From assembly GCA_039934635.1 (NCBI GenBank), contig JBDTLT010000108.1, positions 1 through 17,192 of the forward strand: DNA of 17,192 nt. Reading direction: 5' to 3'. This stretch comes from DATLFA01 sp039934635. GTDB lineage: Bacteria > Actinomycetota > Acidimicrobiia > Acidimicrobiales > WLNW01. The notes beneath the pieces are model-generated. The model was not told where the DNA came from, ran no database searches, and saw nothing but the letters and a program-made list of their open reading frames with translations. The number at the start of each line of letters is the position of its first letter. The stretch's first letter is position 1. Shown here piece after piece: positions 1-7,176 of the stretch. Made by a program: the position numbers and the translations under genes.

Positions 1-1526
1 ACGCGGGCGGGTGCATCGTCGCCCCCGGCTTCATCGACGTACACACGCATTACGACGCGCAGGTCTTTTGGGACCCGATGTTCAGCTCGTCGTGTTACCA
101 CGGTGTCACCAGCGTCATCGCCGGCAACTGTGGCTTCACGCTCGCACCGTCGCATGACGCGGACCGCGCTCTGATCACGCGCACGCTGCAGGCCGTCGAA
201 GACATGTCGCTGGCGACACTCGAGGCGGGTGTCGTCTGGGATTTCACGTCGTTCGGCGACTATCTCGAATTGATCGAACGACGCGGTGTCGGGCTCAACT
301 TCGGCTGCTACGTGGGCCACAGCGCGACCCGTATCTTCGTCATGGGTGACGAAGCCCACGAACGTCACGCCACCGATGACGAGATTGCGCAGATGCGCCA
401 TCACGTACGCGAGTCGATCGCCGCCGGCGCGATCGGGCTCAGCTCGAGCTACTCGATCAGCCACCGCCTCGACGGTCAGCGGCCCGTCGCGTCGCGCGCG
501 TCGACCGCCGAAGAGTTCGTCGCGCTGGCATCAGTACTAGGCGAGCTCGGGCGAGGTGTCGTGATCGTCGCTCCTGGGGCGCCCGTGAGCTATCGCGATC
601 TCTATGCCCTGCAGCCGCGCATCGGCCGACCGTGCATGTGGACTCCGATGATCACGAACTTTCCCGAGGCCGACTACCGCGATGCAATGCGCGTGCATGC
701 CGAGGGACGCGCCACTGGCGCCGATGTCTACGCGCAGGTGAGCCCGCGCCCGCTCGGGGCTCGCATGACGCTGGCGCATCCATACATGTTCCGACCGACG
801 CCCAGCTTCCAGCAGATCGATGCACTCGACAACGACCAACGGCGGCACTTCTACGGCGACGCCGGCTGGCGGGCACAGGCGTGGCACGAGATCCAGACCA
901 CGCTCAACCCACGACTCGAATGGTCCCGCATTCGTGTCGCCGAGTCGTCGGTACATCCCGAACTCGTCGGCATTGATCTCGCCAGCATCGCCGCCGCGAG
1001 CGCGCGGAGCCCGTTCGACGTGTATTGCGAGCTCTCGCTGGCCGAAGACCTCGCCACCCACTTCGTCGCGCAAGTATCCAACTTCGACCCCGACGACGTC
1101 GCGGCCTTGATCACACAGCCGGGCGTGATCGTCGGGCAATCCGATGCGGGCGCCCATGTCGCGCAGCTCTGCGACGCCACGACACCCACCGACCTGTTGT
1201 CGTGGTTCGTGCGCGACCGCGGCGTGCTGACGATCGAGCAGGCCGTGCACATGCTCACCGGTCAACTGGCCGATCTCTTCGGCTTGCGCGGTCGTGGGGT
1301 GATCGCACCTGGCGCATCGGCCGACATCGTTGTGTTCGATCTGCCACGGCTCGACGCCGGTCCCGTGCGCCGTGTGCGCGACCTACCCGGTGACCAAGAG
1401 CGCTTGATCGCTGATCAACCCGTCGGGCAAGTGCACCTGTTGGTCAACGGACAACCCGTGCGGCTCGACGAACACGCACTACCCACCCCGGCGCTGGCCG
1501 GTCAGGTGCTGCGACCCTCGAGTTGA
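1..1526 (+). CDS. N-acyl-D-amino-acid deacylase-like amidohydrolase (5' partial)
   Basis: The reading frame is already open at the left edge (frame starting at base 3), so the N-terminus lies outside the window; about 507 residues are visible. The first visible residues carry the amidohydrolase metal motif PGFIDVHTHYDAQ (His14 and His16 of the visible part), and a GNCGF cysteine motif follows shortly after. An Asp in GQSDAGAH (codon at 1143) fits the conserved catalytic Asp of the D-aminoacylase branch, and the C-terminus has the usual RGVIAPGASADIVVFD barrel-closing segment. The family hydrolyses N-acyl groups from D-amino acids or related amides with bound Zn; the substrate here cannot be read from sequence. 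The first Met in the window (78) lies after the HxH motif, so it is not the start. The 3' end overlaps the convergent minus-strand gene by 25 bp. The family assignment is firm and the substrate is not. Confidence 0.88.
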   Translation, partial: AGGCIVAPGFIDVHTHYDAQVFWDPMFSSSCYHGVTSVIAGNCGFTLAPSHDADRALITRTLQAVEDMSLATLEAGVVWDFTSFGDYLELIERRGVGLNFGCYVGHSATRIFVMGDEAHERHATDDEIAQMRHHVRESIAAGAIGLSSSYSISHRLDGQRPVASRASTAEEFVALASVLGELGRGVVIVAPGAPVSYRDLYALQPRIGRPCMWTPMITNFPEADYRDAMRVHAEGRATGADVYAQVSPRPLGARMTLAHPYMFRPTPSFQQIDALDNDQRRHFYGDAGWRAQAWHEIQTTLNPRLEWSRIRVAESSVHPELVGIDLASIAAASARSPFDVYCELSLAEDLATHFVAQVSNFDPDDVAALITQPGVIVGQSDAGAHVAQLCDATTPTDLLSWFVRDRGVLTIEQAVHMLTGQLADLFGLRGRGVIAPGASADIVVFDLPRLDAGPVRRVRDLPGDQERLIADQPVGQVHLLVNGQPVRLDEHALPTPALAGQVLRPSS

Positions 1527-2647
1527 TCGGCGTCGATCGCAGCCATGGTCTCGGCGAGGAAACGATCGCCCCACTCGTTCTCTTCATGAGCGTAGGGAAC
1601 GAACGCTCGCAGCACGGCCGGCAGTTGCGCGAGTTGTCGATCATCGAGGTCGCTACCTCGCAGCGCCATCGACAGCAGCGATGCCGATTGCGGCGTGAGC
1701 CGCAGCGGTTTGCCGTTGAGCAGATCGTGGGCGGTCACGACGACGATCTGTACGAGCTCGCGCACAGCGGCCGCGTCGGTGAAGTCGGGCGACGCGGCAA
1801 GAGCCTGGCCGTGAGACGACTCGACGAACGCTTCGACGATGGCGTCGCGCTGCTCGTCCGCGAGCTCTTGGCGCTCTGCGAGCGCAAATCCCTGGGGCAA
1901 AGACTCGATGTAGTGCGTGATCAGACGCAATCGCGCCACGATCTTCGCCGCGTCGGGGTGGTCCATCAACGCCGGGGCAAACCCGAGGGCGCGTTCGATG
2001 TGCGCGCGTGCTTCGTCCAATGAAATCTCGTGGCGGCGCACGTCGACCAAGTCGTCGTCGATAGGGCTGGCCTTGCCGAACGCGCCGATGTCGACGAACC
2101 AGCCGAAGTTGGTGTCGATGAAGGCCACGAGTTCGTGTCGACCTTCGGCCCCTGGATAGCGACAGATAAGATTGACCGTGTAGGTATCACCCAACTCGTA
2201 TTCGTACATGTACGCCTGCTCGACGACTGCGCGACCGGCGTAGTTCACCCAGCGCGGCGGCAACGCGACGATCGCCGCTTGCCGGAGTAGTTGTGCGAAC
2301 TGCTTGGCCACGCCCGTCTCGGCCACGGTCGCCAACATGCGCATGTAGTCACGCGCATCGGACGAACCCCTGCGCAACCCATCGTTGAGCGTGGCGAGTA
2401 CCGCGCGGAACAGCTCGAGGCCCGCGCTGCGCTGCATGAGGCCCCACGCGAACGAGGACCTGATCTCGATGGCCAGCGGATCGGCGGTTCGTAAGTGCTC
2501 GACGTCGCCGAGGATGTTCTGCAACGTCTCGACGGGCAGCATGGCCGGCGTCGCCTCGCCGGATGGCGGCGACGGCGCGTTGGATTGGCGCGCCGGCTTT
2601 GGTGTGACGCGGCCGCCACCGGGCTTGCGAGAGGAACGTTGGTTCAT
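1502..2647 (-). CDS. conserved hypothetical protein, 381 aa, coupled to upstream SDR
   Basis: I do not recognise this family. The first 35 or so residues are basic and low in complexity (Arg, Lys, Pro, Gly, Ser rich) and probably disordered. The rest looks like a globular, mostly helical protein with no signal peptide or membrane segment. Features include an aromatic-rich central part (YMYEYELGDTYTVNLICRYP, then VAFIDTNFGWFVDIGAFG), which resembles a beta-rich core, and an acidic C-terminus. The ATG overlaps the TGA of the upstream SDR by 4 nt (ATGA), so translational coupling and a shared transcript are likely. Its 3' end overlaps the convergent amidohydrolase gene by 25 bp. Coding bias matches the neighbours and the ORF is long and continuous, which supports a real gene. 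The function is unknown; the pairing suggests a role linked to the SDR. Confidence 0.8.
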   Translation of the reverse strand: MNQRSSRKPGGGRVTPKPARQSNAPSPPSGEATPAMLPVETLQNILGDVEHLRTADPLAIEIRSSFAWGLMQRSAGLELFRAVLATLNDGLRRGSSDARDYMRMLATVAETGVAKQFAQLLRQAAIVALPPRWVNYAGRAVVEQAYMYEYELGDTYTVNLICRYPGAEGRHELVAFIDTNFGWFVDIGAFGKASPIDDDLVDVRRHEISLDEARAHIERALGFAPALMDHPDAAKIVARLRLITHYIESLPQGFALAERQELADEQRDAIVEAFVESSHGQALAASPDFTDAAAVRELVQIVVVTAHDLLNGKPLRLTPQSASLLSMALRGSDLDDRQLAQLPAVLRAFVPYAHEENEWGDRFLAETMAAIDADQLEGRST

Positions 2648-3480
2648 TCGGTGTAGTAACCGCCATCGGGATGAAGGATCTCGCCCGTGAAGTAGCTCGA
2701 CTCATCGCTGGCGAGAAACAGCGCCGTGTTGGCGATCTCGCGCGGCACGCCTTTACGCCCCATGGGCACCTGCCCGTAGAACTGCACCTTGCGGTCGTCG
2801 GGCATCATGTCGATGATCGCCGTCATGCTCGTGTCGATGAAACCCGGACCAATCGCATTGACTCGGATGCCTTCGCCCGCGAGCTCGCGCGCGACCTTCT
2901 TGGTCAGGTACCACACGCCCGCTTTCGACACGCCATAGGGCACCGTACCCGCATCGGGGTGCTTGGCCGCGATCGAGGCGATCGTCACGATGCTTGCACC
3001 TTGCGCCGTGCCCGCGTCGAGCATGGCGGCGACGCATGATTGCAGCGTCAGCAGCGTGCCCGTGAGATTGACGTCGAGCACCTGTTGCCATTCGTCGCGG
3101 TCGAGCTCGACGAACGCCCGGGCCGGAGTACGTTCGACTCGGTCTCGATAGTGCTTCAACTCGCCTTCGATATCGCCCGAGCGGTAGCCCGCTCGGCTGA
3201 TGCCGGCCGCGGTGACGACGATGTGGAGGCCGCCGAAGTGCTCGATGGCTGCGGAGGCAACTGCGTTGTTGTCGATGCGGCTCGTCACATCGACACGCTC
3301 GAACACCGCCTTGCCCCCGACTGCCTGCACGGCGGCCACCGACTCGTATCCCGGACCTTCGAGCAGATCGGCCACGACGATCGACGCGCCTTCTTCGGCG
3401 AAGCGCACGGCTGTCGCTCGGCCGATGCCGTTGCCGCCCCCCGTGATGACTGCGACCTTGCCGGCCAATCGACCGCTCAT
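2644..3480 (-). CDS. short-chain dehydrogenase/reductase (SDR), classical type with insert
   Basis: This is an NAD(P)-dependent oxidoreductase of the classical SDR family, 278 aa. The cofactor motif TGGGNGIG is at residues 13-20, and Asp38 at the end of beta-2 suggests NAD preference. The NNAG motif is changed to TAAG (90-93). The catalytic tetrad is Asn138, Ser169, Tyr182 (YGVSK) and Lys186, with the usual 13-residue Ser-Tyr spacing. Compared with ordinary 250-aa SDRs there is an extra charged stretch of about 25 residues between TAAG and the catalytic Asn (roughly 98-123). The ATG at 3480 is preceded by a strong AGGAGG (3485-3490), which supports this start. It is the first gene of a two-gene unit with the 381-aa hypothetical protein and is divergent from the SDR at 3579. 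The substrate is unknown. Confidence 0.92.
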   Translation of the reverse strand: MSGRLAGKVAVITGGGNGIGRATAVRFAEEGASIVVADLLEGPGYESVAAVQAVGGKAVFERVDVTSRIDNNAVASAAIEHFGGLHIVVTAAGISRAGYRSGDIEGELKHYRDRVERTPARAFVELDRDEWQQVLDVNLTGTLLTLQSCVAAMLDAGTAQGASIVTIASIAAKHPDAGTVPYGVSKAGVWYLTKKVARELAGEGIRVNAIGPGFIDTSMTAIIDMMPDDRKVQFYGQVPMGRKGVPREIANTALFLASDESSYFTGEILHPDGGYYTE

Positions 3481-3484
3481 GCCC

Positions 3485-3490
3485 CCTCCT
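3485..3490 (-). promoter_or_regulatory. Shine-Dalgarno AGGAGG of the 278-aa SDR
   Basis: The minus strand reads AGGAGG followed by GGGC and the ATG at 3480. It is a near-perfect anti-16S match with a slightly short 4-nt spacer, and it fixes this start. Confidence 0.7.
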
Positions 3491-3502
3491 CTGCCGGGCC
3501 GG

Positions 3503-3508
3503 ATACTA
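3503..3508 (-). promoter_or_regulatory. possible -10 box TAGTAT for the 278-aa SDR
   Basis: The minus strand reads TAGTAT, a TANNNT match, upstream of the Shine-Dalgarno at 3485-3490. A weak CTGACG lies about 15 bp further upstream as a possible -35. This would give a very short leader. The assignment is by eye and weak. Confidence 0.3.
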
Positions 3509-3548
3509 GAGCCCGAGCGGCTCCGTCAGAGCGGGAAGGCCAGCCAAC

Positions 3549-3554
3549 TACACT
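3549..3554 (+). promoter_or_regulatory. possible -10 box TACACT for the SDR at 3579
   Basis: TACACT fits TANNNT and lies about 12 bp before a GAGGGGG Shine-Dalgarno (3567-3573), which precedes the ATG at 3579 by 5 nt. No convincing -35 was seen. It sits in the 98-bp divergent gap between two SDR genes. Confidence 0.28.
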
Positions 3555-3578
3555 CCGGCCGGTCACGAGGGGGACTCC

Positions 3579-4382
<804 letters not shown>

Positions 4383-4394
4383 ACCCACCCGCGC

Positions 4395-5165
4395 TCAGAA
4401 GCGGCAGGAGCCTCCGTCGACCATCACCGTGTGGCCGGTGACGAACGCCGAGAGCTCGCTCGCGAGGTAGACGACGGTGCGCCCGATGTCGAGCTCGCAA
4501 TCACCGGCTCGGGCAATGGGTCGCGTCGGACCGCCGCGTGTCGCGGTTACTTCGGGTTGCAACGACTGCGCCAGCCGATTGGCCGGTGAGTCAGCGTAGG
4601 GAGCGATGGCATTGACCCGGATGAGATCAGGTCCCCATTCGCGCGCCGCGGCCTTGGTCAGCGCGCGTATGGCTTCTTTCGCGGCGCCGTACGCGGCGTA
4701 CCCCCAGAGGCCGTCGATACCCGCGCGCGAACCGACGTTGACGATGGCACTGTCGTGACCGCGCAGATGCGGATAGCAAACCTGCATGAAATGAAACGTG
4801 GCCAGCGGCCCGGATTGCCAGTACTTGTCCATGTGCTCGTCGGTGGTCTCCATGAACGGGATCAACGACAGACCGGGATCGGCCATCGCGTTGTTGACGA
4901 GGATGTCGAGCTTGCCGAACTCGCCCACCGTGGCATCGGCGCACCGACGGATGTCAGCGATCTCGGTGACATCGCATTCGACCGGCAAAGCGGCGACGCC
5001 GCGCTCGCGCACCTCGGCCGCGGTCGCGGTCGCCGTCGCCAGATTCCTGTCCGCCAACACGACGTTGGCACCCTCCGCGGCAAACGCCAGCGCGACACCG
5101 CGCCCGATGCCTTGCCCTCCACCGGTGACGATCGCCACCTTGCCCCCGAGCAACAGCCCCGCCAT
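4395..5165 (-). CDS. SDR family protein lacking the tetrad asparagine
   Basis: SDR of 256 aa from the chosen ATG at 5165. Longer in-frame starts at 5174 and 5213 exist, but GAAGGA lies 8 nt before 5165, and the homologous start of SDRs is a few residues before the GKVAIVTGGG strand. TGGGQGIG is at residues 14-21, Asp39 suggests NAD, and the NNAG motif is NNAM (91-94). Ser146, Tyr159 (YGAAK) and Lys163 are in place, with 13-residue spacing. The catalytic Asn is missing: the aligned segment reads YWQSGPLATF, with Gly119 where Asn is expected. The usual PG after NAIAP is also changed to PY. It may be a specialised or slower dehydrogenase. It is divergent from the ammonia-lyase-like gene with 28 bp between starts. 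Confidence 0.88.
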   Translation of the reverse strand: MAGLLLGGKVAIVTGGGQGIGRGVALAFAAEGANVVLADRNLATATATAAEVRERGVAALPVECDVTEIADIRRCADATVGEFGKLDILVNNAMADPGLSLIPFMETTDEHMDKYWQSGPLATFHFMQVCYPHLRGHDSAIVNVGSRAGIDGLWGYAAYGAAKEAIRALTKAAAREWGPDLIRVNAIAPYADSPANRLAQSLQPEVTATRGGPTRPIARAGDCELDIGRTVVYLASELSAFVTGHTVMVDGGSCRF

Positions 5166-5173
5166 CGCACCCA

Positions 5174-5179
5174 TCCTTC
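5174..5179 (-). promoter_or_regulatory. ribosome binding site deciding the SDR start at 5165
   Basis: The minus strand reads GAAGGA, then 8 nt, then ATG (5165). The alternative ATG at 5174 would have this site directly abutting the codon, which is too close, so 5165 is preferred. Confidence 0.5.
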
Positions 5180-5193
5180 GTTCGGTCGGGTGC

Positions 5194-6378
5194 ATGATAG
5201 GGACCATCGACATCCTGCGTAATCCTCTGCGCGATCAACTGCACATCGACCGGGCGTCGCGCGCCGTGCTCGAATTCCACCGGCGCATGCCGGCCTACGA
5301 AGCAACGCTGCTCATCGACGCGCCACAGATCGCGGCCTCGCTGGGCGTCGGCCGGGTGTTGGTCAAGGCCGAGAATCGACGATTGGGCCTGCCCAGCTTC
5401 AAGATCCTCGGCGCGTCGTGGGCCACCTACCGCGCGGTGGTCGATCACCTCGGCTACGAACCCGAACCTTGGTCGAACATCAACGAGTTGGCACGTCGCC
5501 ATCTCGATCACCTGCGACCGTTCGCGCTCGCCGCGGCCACCGACGGCAACCACGGCCGCGCGGTCGCGTTCATGGCTCGGTTGTTGGGGTTCGAGGCGCG
5601 CATCTTCGTTCCCGCGGGCACCGTCGCGGCGCGCATCGACGCCATCGAGCGCGAGAACGCAACGGTCGTCGTCGTCGACGGTGACTACGACGCGGCGGTC
5701 GCACGGGCTGCCCTCGAAGCCGGCGATCGCTGTCTCGTCATCTCCGACACGTCATGGCCCGGCTACGAGTCGACGCCGCGACGCGTCATCGAGGGCTATC
5801 ACACGATCTTCCTCGAGATCGACGACGCACTCGACGCGGCCGCCATCGAGCAACCGCAGATCGTGGTCGCGCCGATCGGCGTCGGCGCGCTCATGGCGGC
5901 TGCGGTGGCGCACTACCGGGCGCGTTCCGACGACTTGGTCCTACTCGGCGTCGAGCCGGCCGACGCGGACTGCGTGCTGCGCTCCGCGCGCTCGGGCCAT
6001 GTCGAAACCGTGCCCGGGCCGCATGGATCGATCATGGTCGGACTCAACTGCGGCACCCCCTCGCCGCTCGCTTCGCCACTCGTCTCGCGCGGCGTGGACT
6101 GGTTCGTGTCCATCGACGACGACTGGGCGCGCCAGGCAATGCGAGCATTGGCCGGCGCGGGTGTGGTCGCCGGCGAGACCGGTGCGGCCGCGCTCGGCGG
6201 GTTCACGGCCTTTGCGTCAGGCCCCGACAGCGAATCGCGGCGCGAGGCCGTCGGTCTCGACGACACGAGCACCGTGTTGATCCTCTGCACCGAGGGCGCC
6301 ACCGATCCTGTCGGCTATCGCAGTGTCGTCGGCCGCGATGCCGACACCGTGGGCCGCGTCATGACCGCCGCTGCTTGA
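5194..6378 (+). CDS. dpaL: diaminopropionate ammonia-lyase-like PLP enzyme
   Basis: 394-aa fold-type II PLP enzyme. It resembles diaminopropionate ammonia-lyase (E. coli YgeX/DpaL), which converts 2,3-diaminopropionate to pyruvate and two ammonia. Lys70 in LGLPSFKILG matches the Schiff-base Lys of NAFKxLG. ATDGNHGRAVAF (Asp117) matches the family signature TTDGNHGRGVAW, whose Asp is proposed to be catalytic. DTSWPGYESTPRRVIEGY matches the DTAWEGYTKIPTWIMQGY block, and the C-terminal TEGATDPVGYRSVV matches TEGDTDVKHYREVV. The open frame extends upstream to 4798 inside the opposite SDR. The ATG at 5194 is the sensible start because it leaves an N-terminus of family-like length before the FHR..P.Y..T segment. 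No strong Shine-Dalgarno is visible. The substrate could differ from diaminopropionate, since general threonine dehydratase relatives share this fold. Confidence 0.85.
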   Translation: MIGTIDILRNPLRDQLHIDRASRAVLEFHRRMPAYEATLLIDAPQIAASLGVGRVLVKAENRRLGLPSFKILGASWATYRAVVDHLGYEPEPWSNINELARRHLDHLRPFALAAATDGNHGRAVAFMARLLGFEARIFVPAGTVAARIDAIERENATVVVVDGDYDAAVARAALEAGDRCLVISDTSWPGYESTPRRVIEGYHTIFLEIDDALDAAAIEQPQIVVAPIGVGALMAAAVAHYRARSDDLVLLGVEPADADCVLRSARSGHVETVPGPHGSIMVGLNCGTPSPLASPLVSRGVDWFVSIDDDWARQAMRALAGAGVVAGETGAAALGGFTAFASGPDSESRREAVGLDDTSTVLILCTEGATDPVGYRSVVGRDADTVGRVMTAAA

Positions 6379-6380
6379 GC

Positions 6381-6419
6381 AGTGGGTGGGCACAGCAGTA
6401 CGAGGTTGTCGAGGGTTGG
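6381..6419 (-). pseudogene. possible decayed HNH-endonuclease tail fragment
   Basis: Read on the minus strand, this stretch encodes PPTLDNLVLLCPPT. It closely resembles the closing part of HNH nuclease domains (G-P-T-x-L-D-N-L-V-x-L-C-x-x-H-H), but the final His pair is absent and no upstream HNH core was recognised. It is very short, and it coincides with a degenerate DNA repeat seen again at about 6957. A chance match cannot be excluded. Confidence 0.22.
6398..6416 (+). repeat. degenerate dispersed repeat, copy A
   Basis: The 19-bp stretch GTACGAGGTTGTCGAGGGT matches copy C at 6957-6975 at 17 of 19 positions in the same orientation. It lies just after the lyase gene, in the loose region around the small orphan gene. 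Confidence 0.45.
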
Positions 6420-6437
6420 CGGGCGAACTGATGCCTC

Positions 6438-6486
6438 GTTCTCGCTGTCGAACGTGCGACATATTGCGACGTTCGACGGCGAGAAC
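6438..6486. terminator. long inverted repeat between convergent genes, possible bidirectional terminator
   Basis: Arms 6438-6455 and 6469-6486 are reverse complements over 18 bp with a single mismatch that would be a G-U pair in RNA. The 13-nt loop contains ACATATT. It sits in the 150-bp gap between the ends of the convergent genes at 6378 and 6529, which is where a bidirectional terminator would be expected. No U-tract follows on either strand, so a remnant of a mobile element end is the main alternative. The structure itself is certain from the sequence and the role is inferred. Confidence 0.5.
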
Positions 6487-6488
6487 CA

Positions 6489-6520
6489 AGGGGTCGTTTG
6501 GGAACGTGCCAGGCGGCGAG
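6489..6520 (+). repeat. degenerate dispersed repeat, copy B
   Basis: The block GGGTC-N-TTTGGGAACGTGCCAGG-CGGCGAG aligns by eye with GGGTCATATTGAGAACGTGCGAGG-TTGGCGAG at 6941-6972 (copy C) with small gaps. Both lie in the same orientation and flank the small gene at 6529-6900. Confidence 0.35.
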
Positions 6521-6528
6521 CCCGGTCG

Positions 6529-6900
6529 TTACCAAACCCACATCGCTGCCAGGTCAAGGCGATCTGTCCCGGGGAACGACGGCACGAAGTGAGCGGCTTC
6601 CGGGCCGACTCGATCATTTGGTCGAAGGGAGACGTCGATGTGCGCGTCGCCCTCGAAGTGAAGCGATAGATGATCGTCCTCCACAACTTCAGTTGCGATG
6701 ACTGTAAGGCCAATGTAGCGGCGGAGAATGTCAGCGGCGCCGTGTTCGGGCAGCCGCCAGCCGGCGTCGCCGATCCTGCCGCTCGGATCTGTGAGCGCAC
6801 GAACGATGCAGTAGTCGATCCTTAGCTCGACGTAGTCGCGCACGAAGGACACCATGTCGAGATCATGCCCGACGAGCCGTCCGAGGGGCATCTCTGTCAC
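6529..6900 (-). CDS. small conserved-looking hypothetical protein, 123 aa
   Basis: A 123-aa soluble acidic protein without signal peptide or membrane segment. I cannot name the family with certainty. The pattern of an N-terminal PLGRLVGHDLDMVSFVRDYV segment, alternating beta-like stretches (IGLTVIATEVVEDDHLSLHF), a conserved-looking VGPEAAHFVP motif (residues 98-107) and a short C-terminus ending in Trp resembles small actinobacterial proteins of unknown function that I recall. The ATG at 6900 has only a weak GGAT-type ribosome site 8 nt upstream. It is transcribed alone, convergent with the lyase gene. It is flanked on both sides by related degenerate DNA repeats (6398-6520 and 6939-6975), which suggests it arrived as an accessory or cargo gene. 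Codon use looks less GC3-biased than its neighbours by eye. Confidence 0.62.
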   Translation of the reverse strand: MTEMPLGRLVGHDLDMVSFVRDYVELRIDYCIVRALTDPSGRIGDAGWRLPEHGAADILRRYIGLTVIATEVVEDDHLSLHFEGDAHIDVSLRPNDRVGPEAAHFVPSFPGTDRLDLAAMWVW

Positions 6901-7063
6901 TCATCCAGATTGTCCGTTTTCGGCAATGGGCACCAGTGAAGGGTCATATTGAGAACGTGCGAGGTTGGCGAGGGTGATTGGTGCGACACTCACTCGTGAG
7001 CCCCTGCTCATTCTCCGGTGACGAAATGGGAGGCGGGTGTCGACTGCTCCGAGCGCGGACGAG
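6901..7063. other. non-coding or decayed stretch before the tandem repeats
   Basis: No credible gene was seen on either strand. It contains copy C of the dispersed repeat (about 6940-6975). The minus-strand frame ending at 6901 has a short peptide (APITLANLARSQYDPSLVP) without recognised homology. Together with 6379-6528 it looks like residue of an older insertion. Confidence 0.4.
6940..6975 (+). repeat. degenerate dispersed repeat, copy C
   Basis: It combines the left part shared with copy B (GGGTC...GAACGTGC) and the right part shared with copy A (GTGCGAGGTTGGCGAGGGT, 17 of 19). It is therefore the most complete copy of the element. It lies just upstream of the small minus-strand gene. Confidence 0.42.
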
Positions 7064-7120
7064 TTCCGTGACGTGGACAGATTTCGGTGACACTGGCCAA
7101 CTTCGGTGACACTGGCCAAG
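7064..7120 (+). repeat. three tandem 19-bp repeats (TTCGGTGACACTGGCCAA)
   Basis: Copies start at 7064, 7083 and 7102 with an exact 19-bp period. Copies two and three share 18 identical bases (TTCGGTGACACTGGCCAA). The first is degenerate (TTCCGTGACGTGGACAGA). Multiple short tandem repeats of this kind occur at ends of some insertion sequences such as the IS21 family, and also as regulator binding iterons. No transposase is present. The array lies 70-130 bp upstream of the DUF1214 gene. Confidence 0.75.
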
Positions 7121-7152
7121 CGCACAAAAGCAGATGCCAAGTACACGCGGAC

Positions 7153-7172
7153 GGCGTCCCCGCGGGGACGCC
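7153..7172. promoter_or_regulatory. 20-bp perfect palindrome, candidate operator
   Basis: GGCGTCCCCGCGGGGACGCC is a perfect 20-bp palindrome. It ends 4 bp before a TAGCGT -10 candidate (7177-7182), so it would occupy the -35/spacer region of the DUF1214 gene promoter. This is an ideal place for a dimeric repressor. In RNA it could also fold as an 8-bp stem with a CGCG loop. No regulator gene is nearby. Confidence 0.45.
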
Positions 7173-7176
7173 CTAC

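Noticed and set aside
537..1265. Antisense frame (242 codons) opposite the amidohydrolase
   Set aside because: It lies entirely inside a gene with clear family motifs; its composition is that of a GC-rich shadow frame.
4798..5193. N-terminal extension of the ammonia-lyase frame
   Set aside because: It lies antisense to the SDR at 4395-5165. The lyase family begins close to the ATG at 5194.
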